Notes: generated from the sequence alone by a model not told the origin. A DNA stretch of 64,000 bases from Sialis fuliginosa (GCA_961205875.1 OY540819.1:9054501-9118500); one strand, 5' to 3'; counted from the first letter of the stretch, positions 12,726-23,525 are shown. A program made the numbers and translations.

Positions 12726-12897
12726 GGGTGTATGTATTTTTGTACGCGCGATAATTTAGGTTAGGTTGACGTAATGACATCTATCGTGCAAACATGAAAT
12801 TAAAAATCTGTTTTATCGCCTATCATAACAGAAATTACCACGTGGACGAAGTCGCAACTAACTGCTAGTAAAGAATAGAAATCTTTTTTATATGAAT

Positions 12898-12970
12898 TAT
12901 AAACGTCAAAGAATTGTACAAAGAAGCAAGCTAGCTTTCGATTTATAAACTCATCCTCAGGTCGTTAAAA
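12898..12970 (-). repeat. Short dispersed repeat with CTGAGGATGA...CGAAAG core, copy 1
   Basis: On the minus strand this reads CCTGAGGATGAG, a short A/T stretch, then TCGAAAGCTAG, and ends in TTTGACGTTTATAA. A second copy with the same order is at 22641-22712. The CTGANGA...CGAAA pattern recalls the self-cleaving motifs in Penelope-like terminal regions, but a full ribozyme fold is not supported here. Confidence 0.45.
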
Positions 12971-13268
12971 TAAAAAAATGAAAATTTAATTAAACTTTTA
13001 AAATACGTACATATTTTTGATTATAAGAACTTGTTCCCCCAAATCGAAATGCCACGATTAGCCTTTAACATCACAAAGAGCACGTAATCGACAAAGATCT
13101 TCTTCACGTAAACTATTAATTACCAATTAGGGAGTACGGTTAAGCGGTCGCCAATATCGACCGTAGCCCGTACACTATACATATATAACACGCACCATTA
13201 ATAGCTAATCATGTAACTTAATATCTGACGTTTATGAGAAAGATGTTGTTTTCATTGGCATGTTACAG

Positions 13269-13714
13269 CCACTAAAGCTGTCTTGCTGAATAATTCAGAG
13301 AAGACAAATTCAATTGCGTCCTTACAAGATGCCCCGCCGCCCTTAAGCACTCCTTCAACCCCTATGACTACAACCACCCGCGTTACACCCCTCTACAGCT
13401 ACTACTTACGGAAATTGCCTCTTATTGCCAACCCCCGCTACCACTGTGTTGCTGTTTCGACAAATTATATATTTATAAAGCTTGTTATAGATTATTTTCA
13501 CAATTTACTTGCGCTCGGTTATATTTTAATGTGTATAAATACTTTCGCAAATACGTTGGTAAAGTATGTTTGTAAACTACGTAAATGCAATTTGTTTGTT
13601 TTTAGCTTTTTAATTTTGTATGAATTTATGTTTAACCCTTATGTTAATAGATGCACCACGAGTTTTGTATGCAATTATTTTTTTGATTTTATGGCCAAGA
13701 TTCATTTATTGTAA
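13269..13714 (+). CDS. Weak candidate for a terminal coding exon, product unknown
   Basis: A TTTTCATTGGCATGTTACAG acceptor-like site precedes an open frame of about 148 codons that starts TKAVLLNNSEKTNS in phase 2. The first 60 residues (SLQDAPPPLSTPSTP, then MTTTTRVTPLYSYYLRKL) use balanced codons. The rest is AT-driven and hydrophobic, ending MAKIHLL at 13714. No domain is recognised. The change in composition suggests that only the first part, if any, is real exon, perhaps ended by an unseen donor. It may equally be a chance frame in a GC-richer regulatory block. Confidence 0.22.
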
Positions 13715-14586
13715 TGCTATTTCTTGGAAAAAAAGTTAAAAAAATATTTGGAAGTAACAGATTTTAACGAACCTTATTTGGTATACAGACCCAAAAGCAA
13801 AAATTTTGATTTTTTTATACCCCACTCCCATGGACTGAAAAGTGTACACAATTTTTTTTTTCATTTTCCCCATTTAATCTCTTTAGATAGGTCTCTTAAA
13901 GTGCATCAAAAACTATTATATAGGAACTTTTGATTTTAACTCTTTAGTTACGAGAACAGAAACTAAATATAATTAAGAATTTTATCTATTTTGTAAAAAA
14001 AATATAATATTATTTACCTTCTAAATTGAACGAATGAAACGTATTTTTGATATTGAGCAATAATAATAAAATTTCAATCCTACACTTGCCATAATAAAAA
14101 CACAACCGTTTGTATGTTGAAATTTTACACTGGTGTAAAATAATATTTGCTTTCTATTTACATATTTTCATTGATTTAAAATGATTGTTGTAAAATAAAA
14201 AGTAAGGTCACTAACAATAACATTAAACATACATATAATTGTGGAGCTTTCCAAAAGGTCTCTTGTCCATAAATTTTAAATCTGAGCTATTGATTCTACC
14301 GTGTTCAGAATTCAATTAACTATCTTAAAAAACATTTTTTCGGTTCAAAACGTCTTAGAAAATACTTAAACCGAAAACATAAATGGATAGATAATAGCTT
14401 CACAATTAAGGAACGTATTTTATCCATTAACACAAGGGTTAATGTTGGGATCCATGTTAATGTGATTAACAATCTAAATCGTTTATTAGTTACGATTAAT
14501 ATTTTTTCATAGTTTTTCTAAAGCTTTTCTAAAACTAATAAAGCGATTATAATAGAACTTTCCCTGTTAGAAAGCTTAATATTTTA
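13715..14586. other. No gene recognised
   Basis: This is AT-rich DNA. A TACCCCACTCCCATGGACTG word at 13819-13838 has a looser counterpart at about 53620, suggesting an old dispersed repeat. A short ORF at 13724-13933 has no homology I recognise. Confidence 0.4.
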
Positions 14587-14709
14587 TGCCGTGCTTAGAC
14601 CAAAGAAAACAAAACAGCAACAGGGTGTTTGAAAACACATCGTATTTAAAAATGCATAGCGTTTATTGCACTTTTGTTGCTATTTTGTTTTTTCGTTCTA
14701 AACACGGTA
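14587..14709. mobile_element. PIF/Harbinger-like MITE, 123 bp
   Basis: Imperfect terminal inverted repeats TGCCGTGCTTAGACC and TACCGTGTTTAGAAC are followed inward by AAACAAAAYAGCAACA on both sides. TTA lies directly outside both ends (14584-14586 and 14710-14712), matching the TWA duplication of the PIF/Harbinger group. It has no coding capacity. Confidence 0.72.
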
Positions 14710-15984
14710 TTAGAAATATTTTAGGATTTGTATTATTGTAAAATGTTAAATCAGTGACAAAACAAATAGAGTAATTACCGATTTACGCGGTCGAATCCAC
14801 GGATAAAAGTTAGTTTAGAATAAATAAACATTTTATCTTTACATTTATTTTCTAAGAACCTGTAACATGCTATGAAGCGTAACCATCAATTTCGTTGTAT
14901 AGCAATGAATAGAGAATTTATTTGTCAACATATGTTCGAATAGACATTGAGCTTATATAAGTAAGCGGTGTAGGAATAATCTCTTGGCTATTTAAATGCA
15001 TGGCAATGCACATAAATTTTCCGGATTTAAAATATTGAAGGTTGGCCAGTAAATCAACCACACTGGCGACGTCCAGTGCAATTTAACAATGTGCATAAGA
15101 AAACTGCAAGAATTATTTATAGACTTACCATTGCTATTTCTCAAATAGATCCAGTGGTACTCAACAAATTGTCTTTTTTATAAGTTTTTATTATTATTTT
15201 GATCATTATTAATAGTGTTTAAAATATTAACTAGTAATGTCCGCTGCTGCAAATAATATGTTTGAAAATGCTGTCATATATGTAAACTACTTCGAAGTTG
15301 TTTTAGTTGCCCAATTTTTGAGGAACATTAAATGCTTTGTATAATATTTAATATAAAAATACGATTCCTTTAACGAGAAATATATTCACTGATTTGTCCG
15401 TAGATGGAATAAAAACGGCTGTTTAAACTAGTAGACTTGCATTGACTTTACTGTTTATTGATAAATCTGTGATTTTGTTTCCGTTAATTCAGATTAAAAG
15501 AATGGAACCAGTCATTTTATTTACTGAATCTATTAATCAATCGATCACATCCATTTATATACAAAACAACAACAGAATCCGGGGCTATTGGACCATAAAA
15601 AATGAACTCACGGCAAATTAACTACGACCTGTACATTTTCTTTTTTAATTATTTCACAAACGCGCGTCCGGCAACGCGAAAAAAAACATTGCACCGAGAG
15701 AACTCTCATGACTAATTGCAATGCTTGATCAAGATAATCTTTGTCATTACTCACGGGGTCCGGCGGTACCGGGAGGTAGGTGGGCGCTCGGCATTTGTCA
15801 TGTCTTTGGGAGTGATTTATTCACCGCTGTATTGACTGCGAAGTGGACGAATGCGAACGCCGTATCTGCAACTGTCTGTCAATTTGCTTTCAAAAAGTAA
15901 TTGCTGCTGAAATGATGTAATTTGTGATGTTGTTTCAGACAACGGGAAAAATGTTATATATTGTGTATACATGTACAGTGAAAT
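14710..15984. other. No gene recognised; contains a GC-richer islet
   Basis: The stretch is mostly AT-rich. Between about 15660 and 15900 composition becomes balanced (CACGGGGTCCGGCGGTACCG, then a block with GAATGCGAACGCCG) and the sequence matches no repeat family in the window. There is no open frame of note. It is a candidate conserved non-coding element. Confidence 0.4.
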
Positions 15985-16128
15985 GCAGAAGTGGTAGTCC
16001 AGTTTTCATTGAAATTCGCTTATCACAAACTTAGTTGGCTTCTCCCATTTGATTATTATAATATTTAAATCATGGGCATGATTTAATTGAATTAATATTC
16101 CCGGGTAACACCGGGACCAATGCGCTAG
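15985..16128 (+). mobile_element. Helitron 3' terminus (hairpin plus CTAG)
   Basis: The segment ends with CCCGGGTAACACCGGGA, a stem-loop, then ten bases and the terminal CTAG at 16125-16128, followed by T. A GC-rich hairpin about ten bases before CTRR and insertion at an A/T target are the defining 3' features of Helitrons. The upstream block, CAGTTTTCATTGAAATTCGC to ACAAACTTAGTTGGC, recurs at 33745, 36440 and, inverted, 60565. Confidence 0.75.
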
Positions 16129-16449
16129 TTTTTTTTTTAATAAATACCTTACTTGTCATTACTGTCAATTGAAAATATTTTTTATTCTTGACTAGACAAT
16201 CTATTAAAATTAATAAATATAATATAAAATAAACCAACTTTTTTTATAATGCAATATTTAGTACGAAGAATCTAACCAATTTTAAAAAAGCAAATTATTT
16301 TAAAAAAAATTGTTTTTTATATTTTTTATTTCTAATTTATACAATTGTTATTTAAACCTTTGATTTTTATCTAAACTAAATTCTTAATAACAACAGGCAT
16401 TAGTTTCGCTAATTTTTATGTAACCAAAAAAAGGCAAGAATCAATGGTC

Positions 16450-16822
16450 TTGGATATGTACTGAATTAGAAATATTTGTTGATATTTGATTACTACCATT
16501 TCTGAATATTAATTATTATTAATCTATATACATTTAACTGTCTTACAGCGTGATTTGATGACAATCGGACAATAGGTGTTAAAATGGTGGACATTTAAAT
16601 TAATTATTAGTATAATTTATTTATTAATTATTTCAAAGACGATTCTTTCTTTTATATCTTTTGAGTTGTAGTACTTATCATTTTGTAATAATTAACAAGT
16701 GTCCATCACTGCGTGCTCATTACTTGTTTTATTAATAACATGAGTTCATGATAATTACAAAAAAGATGCCCGTCAATCAGTAAACCTTGCTCTTATAGTG
16801 GTCATAACTGGTGCCAGTACCT
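16450..16822 (-). mobile_element. MITE-T copy 4, inverted
   Basis: This inverted copy keeps the outer end ACTGGTGCCAGTACCT, with TA at 16823-16824, and the internal ACTTATCATTTTG and GTGTCCATCACTGCGTGCTC blocks. The opposite terminus has decayed beyond recognition before about 16450. Confidence 0.8.
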
Positions 16823-17447
16823 TATTATAAAAATAATATCAAAAGTCAAAAGCAGCCGATTGGGATTTTTAATTTTCCATCACGTCGATATTGATTTTTG
16901 CCACATATTAATTTCTTCCTGTAAAATTTAATTAGTGATTTTTCACGTTTCCTCTAAACAATTTAGCTCATACACAAACTCATTACATTGCAGAGGAAAA
17001 AACAGAGAGGAGCTGTACGCGTTACACGGAACAAAGAACAAATTAAAATATTGACATGCCTAAAGTATCGTTTACGTATATCTAATTAAACCAGAGCCGG
17101 TTTATCTGACAGCGGTAGTAAGTGATTTTGCTGTGTTAATTTCTTTGATCGCGATTCGAAAAAAATCATATCGTCTCGTTGGCGCATGAATTAATTGTTA
17201 TTTATCTTTGAACATACGTTGGGTTTTTTTTTACGAGAAAATAATCAACGAATTGTGTTTTTTTGTGAGTAGTTAATTTTTTTTTTGATTGCCTTTTGAT
17301 TTTATTTTTGAACTTGACAGAATTTAAATTACATATAACTAAACAAAATTTTATTTTTTTGTTTAGGTATAAGAATTTTATCAAAATTCAATTTGTTTAA
17401 ATAAATATAAAAATTTACGTTAAATTAAATTAAAATCATTTTCAAAA
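16823..17447. other. No gene recognised
   Basis: This AT-rich stretch between two MITE-T copies contains a patch of more balanced unique sequence at about 16970-17130. If the exon at 17677 is real, this is intronic. Confidence 0.45.
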
Positions 17448-17594
17448 GCTATAATTAAAAAAACAAACTATATTTGTGAACTTTGGTAATTAAATTGATT
17501 AAATAGTTACTTGTTTTATTAGTAACATGAGTTCATGAAAATTACAAAAACAGTAAACCTTGCTCTTATAGCGGCCATAACTGGTGCACCTTAC
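17448..17594 (-). mobile_element. MITE-T fragment (copy 5) in a probable intron
   Basis: Only the outer third of an inverted copy remains, from the AACTTTGGTAATTAAATTGA block to CATAACTGGTGCACCTTA, where the terminal repeat carries a small deletion. It lies 82 bp upstream of the acceptor of the exon at 17677. Confidence 0.75.
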
Positions 17595-17676
17595 ATATCA
17601 GTGTTATTATAAAACTTGTTTATTGTTAACAGTACTGTTAAATATAATTAATATAATATTTATTTGTTTGTTACAG

Positions 17677-17814
17677 AATGTAAATGGCGTAAAGAAAAAG
17701 AAACAGCAGGCCCGTACTCCGGCGGCCCCGGAGTATGGATTTGCTGGGGCACAATCACCGCACGACATCGCTTACGCTCAAGACCAAATCTCAAAACTTG
17801 GATGGTTGTTGTAG
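17677..17814 (+). CDS. Probable 3'-terminal coding exon of an unrecognised host gene
   Basis: A strong acceptor (TTTATTTGTTTGTTACAG, ending at 17676) is followed by 45 codons in phase 0 and a TAG stop at 17812-17814. The peptide begins NVNGVKKKKQQARTPAAPEY, continues GFAGAQSPHDIAYAQD, and ends KLGWLL. It has a basic K/Q stretch and then a proline/alanine-rich part. Codon use is balanced and unlike the surrounding AT-rich DNA. A second frame through the same exon (CKWRKEKETAGPYS...) stays open to about 17849; its start vaguely recalls the end of a homeodomain, but the rest is W/R-rich and less natural, so I prefer phase 0. The 3'UTR would run to a polyadenylation signal at 18256. The gene was not identified, and upstream exons are not visible in the window. 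Confidence 0.55.
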   Translation, partial: NVNGVKKKKQQARTPAAPEYGFAGAQSPHDIAYAQDQISKLGWLL

Positions 17815-18255
17815 GAACAAACTACGGACAAACCTATATGTGTACATAATACAGTGCAAACTAATCCAGTGTTTTTACCTCACACTCCCTCATACAAGGT
17901 ATTTGAGCAACGAAGTTCTTTAAAAAAAAAATGATGTGGAAACGATATGTGTGATAGTTTTTGTTTTCTGATTTTCCAATTGTTTTTGACAACGCTACGC
18001 CATCTTTGCAATCGAACAATGTTATTGTGTGGACAATGTGCAATGAAGGTAGTGGCTTGTTTCGAATAATACTTGTGAATATTATCCTTCGGATTCGTGG
18101 TGATTAATATAATTATATTATATGATGGTGTTTTAAATAATGAACTGTAAAATATTAGTGTACAAAGTTTGTTATGTTAGGTTTTACTTGCCTATTATTG
18201 TTTGGTTTATATTTTCAATTGTTACTTAAATTGATAATGCTTCAAATTTATGTGG

Positions 18256-18261
18256 AATAAA
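18256..18261 (+). terminator. Polyadenylation signal AATAAA for the exon at 17677
   Basis: The hexamer AATAAA in GTGGAATAAACTC lies 442 bp after the stop codon. It is followed by a T-rich stretch and TGTACTTA, as expected of a cleavage region. It is the best AATAAA hexamer downstream of the stop, so the 3'UTR would be about 0.45-0.47 kb. Confidence 0.45.
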
Positions 18262-18394
18262 CTCTTTTATATATTATCAATTCTATTGTACTTACTTTAC
18301 ATTTTTATTATAATATAACATATATTCCTATAAGTGTTTCATATCAAAGAAAATAATTATTGTTTTCTAAAATGTGATAATAATCTATATACAT

Positions 18395-18800
18395 ATAATA
18401 ACATGTCCTAACTGACTGACTGGACCTAGAAACGTGAAATTTCAGGGGGTAAAAGGGGATGTAAATGTTTGTATGGAGAAAAATATTTTTTTGGCCGGTT
18501 TTACTTGAAATTAAAAAAAATACTCTTATATAATAAATGAAATAAATATTTCAGCATTTCCCGAATTTTTTTTTAAATTTTGATATCTTTAGCTACAATA
18601 CTGTTTATGATATTAAGGTAAATTCGGATAAAATAATATTCAATAAAAATAAAAATTTCGATATTCAACCCCTAATAGCATGGTAGGGGGGATTTTAATA
18701 TATTTATCTACATACGAGTTAAAGTTGTAATGGTGAATTCGGAAAAAATAGTCTTCATTAAAAATAAAAATGTTGATATTCAACCCCTAATAACATACTT
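18395..18800 (+). repeat. Dispersed repeat S with CTGGACCTAGAAACGTGAAA core
   Basis: ACATGTCCTAACTGACTGAC is followed by the GGACCTAGAAACGTGAAATT core and a GGGG-rich tail. The same blocks occur inverted at about 36600-36775. Within this copy, an AAAAATAAAAAT...GATATTCAACCCC(T)AATA block is present twice, at about 18643 and 18762. No protein is encoded. The leading block resembles the 5' part of insect Helitron-like repeats. Confidence 0.5.
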
Positions 18801-19462
18801 GTACTTAAAAATGTACTTAATTTAATAGGTATATGATTTAAAATGTAAACTTTTAAATAATGTCGAATAACTTTTATTACTTAATGATGTTTCCACTATA
18901 CCAGTGACTCTACAACTGCAAACTTTTTTTTTTAAATAATGTGAAACTGGAATCACTAGTAATATATCAGTTTTCTTTTTAATTCTTTTTGAAAATGTAA
19001 TTGTAAAGAAGAAAAATATTTCACATAAATTTGAATCACACATGTATAAAATAAGAAAATGTAATGAATATCTTTTAAAACGAAAACTTAATTAACTGTT
19101 ATAAACTTAAAAGATGTTCATGAAATATTATTTAAAAAATAATGTTTCATAGAAATGTCAAAATATGTTTTCATTAATTAAATATTTATGAAAAACTGTA
19201 CAGCAATGCACTTGATAAAAAAATATCATTCAATTGTTACAGAATGAAAAAAAACTTCTTATGTCTCCCCATTCTTTAAATGAATCTATTTTTATTTTAT
19301 CTATGCAATAATAATTTACTTAATATATCTTCTATGTTCTTTCTTCTAATTCATTATTAAAATAATGATTTAAACCGAATAAACTACAGAATATATATTT
19401 TTTGTGTATCTCATCACTTCAATAAATGTCAAATAGTACCTACATATAAATAATATTAACTT
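18801..19462. other. No gene recognised
   Basis: This is AT-rich unassigned DNA. A minus-strand ORF at 18822-19043 lies in A/T homopolymers and has no domain. Confidence 0.5.
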
Positions 19463-19708
19463 AAATTGTCGGGTATTTCAATTTTAACAATATTGGGCCC
19501 TTACTACTTTTATTTCTGAAAAATACTATGTTCCTATTTCTTTTACTAGCAATGATCAAGATTCGACAAAGTTGGTGAGTTTAAAATTGTCAAATATTTC
19601 AATTTTAACAATATTGGACCCTTATTACTTTTATTTCTGAAAAAATACTATGTACCTATTTCTTTTATTAGCAATGACCAAGATTCAACAATGTTTTGTT
19701 GGTGAATT
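19463..19708. repeat. Tandem duplication of a unit of about 121 bp
   Basis: Two head-to-tail copies start at 19463 and 19584, each with AAATTGTC, TTTCAATTTTAACAATATTG and TTATTTCTGAAAAA blocks, and each ends with a GCAATGA(C/T)CAAGATTC(G/A)ACAA word. The second copy carries a few extra bases near its end. The array directly precedes the Penelope-like motif at 19730. Confidence 0.85.
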
Positions 19709-19729
19709 TAAAATGTTATAAACAACTAA

Positions 19730-19862
19730 ACATATACAAGTCTTGAGGCTTCCGCGGTGATCTTGATCTTCTGAAGATGTCCACTACAATGTGTGACGAA
19801 ACGTTGGCCGATAACACGACTAAATCGATGTGGCTTACACACAGAAATCAAGATCCATGACT
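19730..19862 (+). ncRNA. Hammerhead-like motif in a probable Penelope-like terminal repeat
   Basis: The core CTGAAGA (19771-19777) is followed by a hairpin, GTCCAC (19779-19784) with GTGTGAC (19791-19797) around loop TACAAT. GAAAC follows at 19798-19802. An outer helix can form between GATCTT (19765-19770) and AAGATC (19850-19855), and TC directly precedes the latter, as a cleavage site would need. An alternative longer pairing is GATCTTGAT with ATCAAGATC. Hammerhead ribozymes are known in the terminal repeats of Penelope-like elements. Weak points are an extra U after CTGAAGA, one bulge in stem II and no convincing stem III, so this copy may be a decayed ribozyme or only a look-alike. Confidence 0.4.
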
Positions 19863-20217
19863 ACACATATCTCTTGTAAAATCTATTTGATTTTGTAAAT
19901 GTCAATGTTAAATATTCATACATAAAACTTGTAAAATATCTGTTGGTTTTTATAAATGTTAAACATTTTGGACAGTGTGTTTTTTTTTCGGTTGTTCTCT
20001 TGATTGTATTTGAATCTCTTAGATCTTATTCCAAAGACTACTTCGATGATTTCTGAATTTTCAGCTGATATTTGAAATGTTCAAAAGGACAAAAAACGAC
20101 TAACTTCATAGAATATGAAATACCTACCTTATTAATAAAAAGTAATGAAAAATATATACTAAAATTATGAAAGTTAGTCGTTTTGGTTTGTAAATTCTGA
20201 ACTACTTATAGTGTATA

Positions 20218-20623
20218 CAGGGTGTCCCGTAAACATACCGTCAAACTATCAGGATAGTTGTAGAGAACATCAAAACAGCTTTTTGTTTATAAACCAATGC
20301 CTGCAAATGAGTAAAAAAATAACCCTACATAAAAGAAATTATTTTTGCCTTTATGTGGAAAAGATAAGGGTCCATCCAAAACATAGAATGTTTGGATGGC
20401 CCCTGGAGCAGAAATGATATATTTTCAACTTTTCTATCATTTCCCCAAATTACAAAAAAAAATCAACCAAAAGGCAAAATCCATTGTTTTTGTGTGGGGT
20501 CCTTTCTTTTGTTCTACTGCTGAAACGGCTCGTTTGTAGACATGAGTTTATTGACAAAAAGCAATTGTTTTAATGTCCTCGACAAATCCTAAAATTTTGT
20601 CGGTATATTTACGTGACAACCTG
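20218..20623. mobile_element. Mariner-type MITE, 406 bp
   Basis: The terminal inverted repeats CAGGGTGTCCCGTAAACATA and CAGGTTGTCACGTAAATATA match at 17 of 20 positions. TA lies directly outside both ends (20216-20217 and 20624-20625). A CAGGGTGTCCC-type end with TA duplication is typical of mariner-related elements. The ORF through it carries no transposase motifs. Confidence 0.85.
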
Positions 20624-21227
20624 TATAATATACATATAGATCGAAAATCGATTGGAATCATCGAATTATGATGCTGTATCTATAGAATCAAGTTTTACAA
20701 TTTATTATTGTTTTTGCAATTATAGATGTATTTTTTACCTACTACTTACTGTTCTTATCAAGTGATATCTTTATGTAGAAAGACTTATAGATTTGCTCAA
20801 ACTTTTGTATATTGTTTATTCGGGGAGACAATTTTGTGTGTGCATTCCACAATAAAAATTATTATAAATGATGATTTCGTGTTTTCCTTACAATTAATCC
20901 TTTATTTTTATTAGAGTTTTAATATTATTCAAAAAGGTAAGTGCACGTGATGTATTTTTAATTTATTATTAATTAAATAGCCTATTATTTTATTGAATTT
21001 TGTATTGTGTAAAATGTAGAATTAACGACTTTCTGGTTGGCTTTCTCGCCATATCCGAAGGAAAAGGGAAGCTGTATGATTATTTCTCAAAACAGAAAAT
21101 ATTGTGTTCTCAGATTTCAAAATGTCTACTTGATCATTCAGTTTTGGGTCAAGGGGCTTAATGGTAAATAATAACTGAATTTAATTATCTAATTTTGAAT
21201 TTAAAAAATGAAATTGCGTTTTTAATA
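20624..21227. other. No gene recognised
   Basis: This is AT-rich DNA with a somewhat more balanced patch at 21020-21090. No repeat or exon could be supported. Confidence 0.5.
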
Positions 21228-22058
21228 AGGGAAAGTATGATATATTGGATCACTCGCTAAATTGGACCACCCTTATATCTCGAAAAGTAGTTTTCTGATT
21301 TCTTAAATAGCAACACCGTGCAATAGGCGCCTAACTTCATTGCACATCGGCTATATTGTTTTCCTTGACAAGTTGAATGTTAGTGTTGTGTTTCCACAAA
21401 TGTAATTAAGTGATTTTTGATGTAATTTTGAGTGATTGGTGCTAAGGGTGTAGTTAGTACAAAGGTAAGCACACAGAGTTTTTATTAAAATAGTTTACAG
21501 CAGCAATTTATCAACAATTAACTGTCATGTATTGATTGGCGACTTTGATAGGTTATGTCACTTTTCACACTGTTGGTTAAAATGGACCGTGCACGTAGTT
21601 GCCATAACTGGAATCATAAAACTTGTATCAATAGTCCTAACATACATATGTGATGATTGTCTTTCTTGAATAATTTAATTAAAATAATGTAACGAGACTG
21701 ATTTCTTATAGTTTTTTGTTTTAATACTTATGATAAATAATTGTTTGATAGTCTGTAATTCATAAATATATATAATTTCTTGTTTACAGGTATATTTAGT
21801 TAAGATTCTATTAAGGTCCAAATTAGCAACCCCGTGGTCCAATTTACAGTACCGGTTGGTTAAATTGAAACAAAGCCCCGACCTCATATTTTGTTGATTT
21901 TTGTGGCGTTTATGATAACTATGTTAATTAATACTTAATAGAAAAAAAATTATTTAAATTGCTATTTCATTTTATAAAAAAATAATTTGTCTAAACCAAA
22001 AACTAGTATATTAAATATTGTAATTTAAAAAACTGGTCCTAATTACCGGACTTTCCCT
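21228..22058. mobile_element. Pogo-type non-autonomous element, copy 1 (831 bp)
   Basis: The left end AGGGAAAGTATGATATATTG and the right end, read inward as AGGGAAAGTCCGGTAATTAG, share their first nine bases and are bounded by TA (21226-21227 and 22059-22060). Near the ends a TTGGACCAC-like word is repeated (21248, 21264 and, inverted, about 21832 and 22034). The right end closely resembles the GGGGAAGTCCGG terminus of the autonomous pogo element at 45161. A second copy is at 29666. There is no coding capacity. Confidence 0.8.
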
Positions 22059-22640
22059 TATGTATTCATTTCTAACTTTTTACATTGTACTATGTGGTGA
22101 TTTTAAAAAATGGCTCTTCTCTCAAAAAAGATTTCTGACCCTTGTACTAGTGTAAATAAAATTTATTTTAGAAAATGTACTAATTTTGTCTTCAACAAAA
22201 TTTTGTTTAAATTCAAAACAAACTAATTGTAAATGTAACATCATCAAAAATAAATCGAGTGTTATGATTATACGTACATTATTTTCATATCATTAATTTT
22301 GATTGATTGATACATGATTATTATAGATATTTTTCTGTAATTTATATAAATTAAATTGGTGTAAATTTACACTGCACAATTATGTTATAGTGCCATAAAA
22401 TCCTAATTCAGGTAAATACTGTAATTTATTGCAAAACATATGGAGATACGATAAGTTTTTAGATTTACGTCTACTACCATAATAAGGCGAATAAAATCTA
22501 TGGTAATCAATAGATCTACAACGATTATCAAGATCTACGTTGATTCTCATAGATTTAATATTTTTCGCCCGGGTAATTACAATTATTCTTTCAGTATACA
22601 ATTTTAATAATAAGTAATATAAATAATAATAATAATATGT

Positions 22641-22712
22641 ATTTATAAACGTCAAGAATTGAAGAAAAATTTATACTTAGCTTTCGATTCATAGAATCAT
22701 CGTTTGGCTAAA
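22641..22712 (-). repeat. Short dispersed repeat with CGATGA...TCGAAAG core, copy 2
   Basis: On the minus strand this reads ACGATGATTCTATGAATCGA, then AAGCTAAG, and ends TTCTTGACGTTTATAAAT, parallel to the copy at 12898. TGATTCTATGAATCG can form a short hairpin. The class is unknown; a Penelope-like terminal fragment is possible. Confidence 0.45.
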
Positions 22713-22792
22713 AAATAACAATTTTTTTAGCCAATCTATCTCAAAAACCACAAAAAACGGAGATCAGCCAATTTGGTTTAGAAAGATTGAAT

Positions 22793-23525
22793 CATAGACA
22801 TAGAGAATGGACAGTGCATTCTGTATTAACACAATGGTGTAACATCTGTTCAAAAAGTGAGAGAGATGCAGTGTAGTTTGGAATATATCTATCTCTTTTT
22901 CTAAGAATCTGATTGGTAGCTTACTATAGTTCAGAGTAGTATTTCTGTCAGATATATTTTTGTATATTTTTATTATATTTATTTTTTATTAGAAAAGTAA
23001 ATACTTAATATAAACAATAAACATACTATAATGGTTCATATTTCATCGAGGAAATTAAAAAAAAACATCAATTGATCTGATAGAAGTTTGCCAAATTATG
23101 AACGGATATTCCGGGAAAATAATATTTTTGCTACCAAAAATATTAAATATATAGGTGTTAATAAAAAATAGTTTTAAATCAATTCCCATGTGGTTGCTAC
23201 AAAATAATGAAGTGGATTGCACTTACAAACAGCACATATTTTAAATATTTTTTTTTATATTAGGTTACATTACGAAGCTACGAAAAAGATATTAAAATTG
23301 GGTCAAAAAATTCGAAACTTATATTAATTAATTAGAAATCAATAATTGTTTTTTTTTTATAAAATTTTTTTATCTATGAATATTTTTAATGTTCGGAACC
23401 AAGAATGAAATAGTTACACTCCTGTTTAAAAAAAGGACAAGTATATTCCAAACCTGTTTCTATCTCTTTTTTTTGACACGGCTCTGTTTTCGAGTCAGAT
23501 GCGTGGTCCATTCTCTATGTCTATG
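22793..23525. mobile_element. hAT-like element of the CATAGACATAG family (733 bp)
   Basis: The terminal repeat CATAGACATAGAGAATGGAC is present at the left end and, inverted, at the right. A perfect 8-bp duplication GATTGAAT lies at 22785-22792 and 23526-23533. The interior contains AT-rich DNA and mirrored ATCTCTTTTT tracts but no open frame. Related copies are at 12549 and 25565. Confidence 0.88.

Noticed and set aside
13283-13714. Treating the whole 143-residue frame as a gene
   Set aside because: Only the first part has balanced codons and it lacks a proper ATG; it is kept only as a weak exon candidate from the acceptor at 13268.
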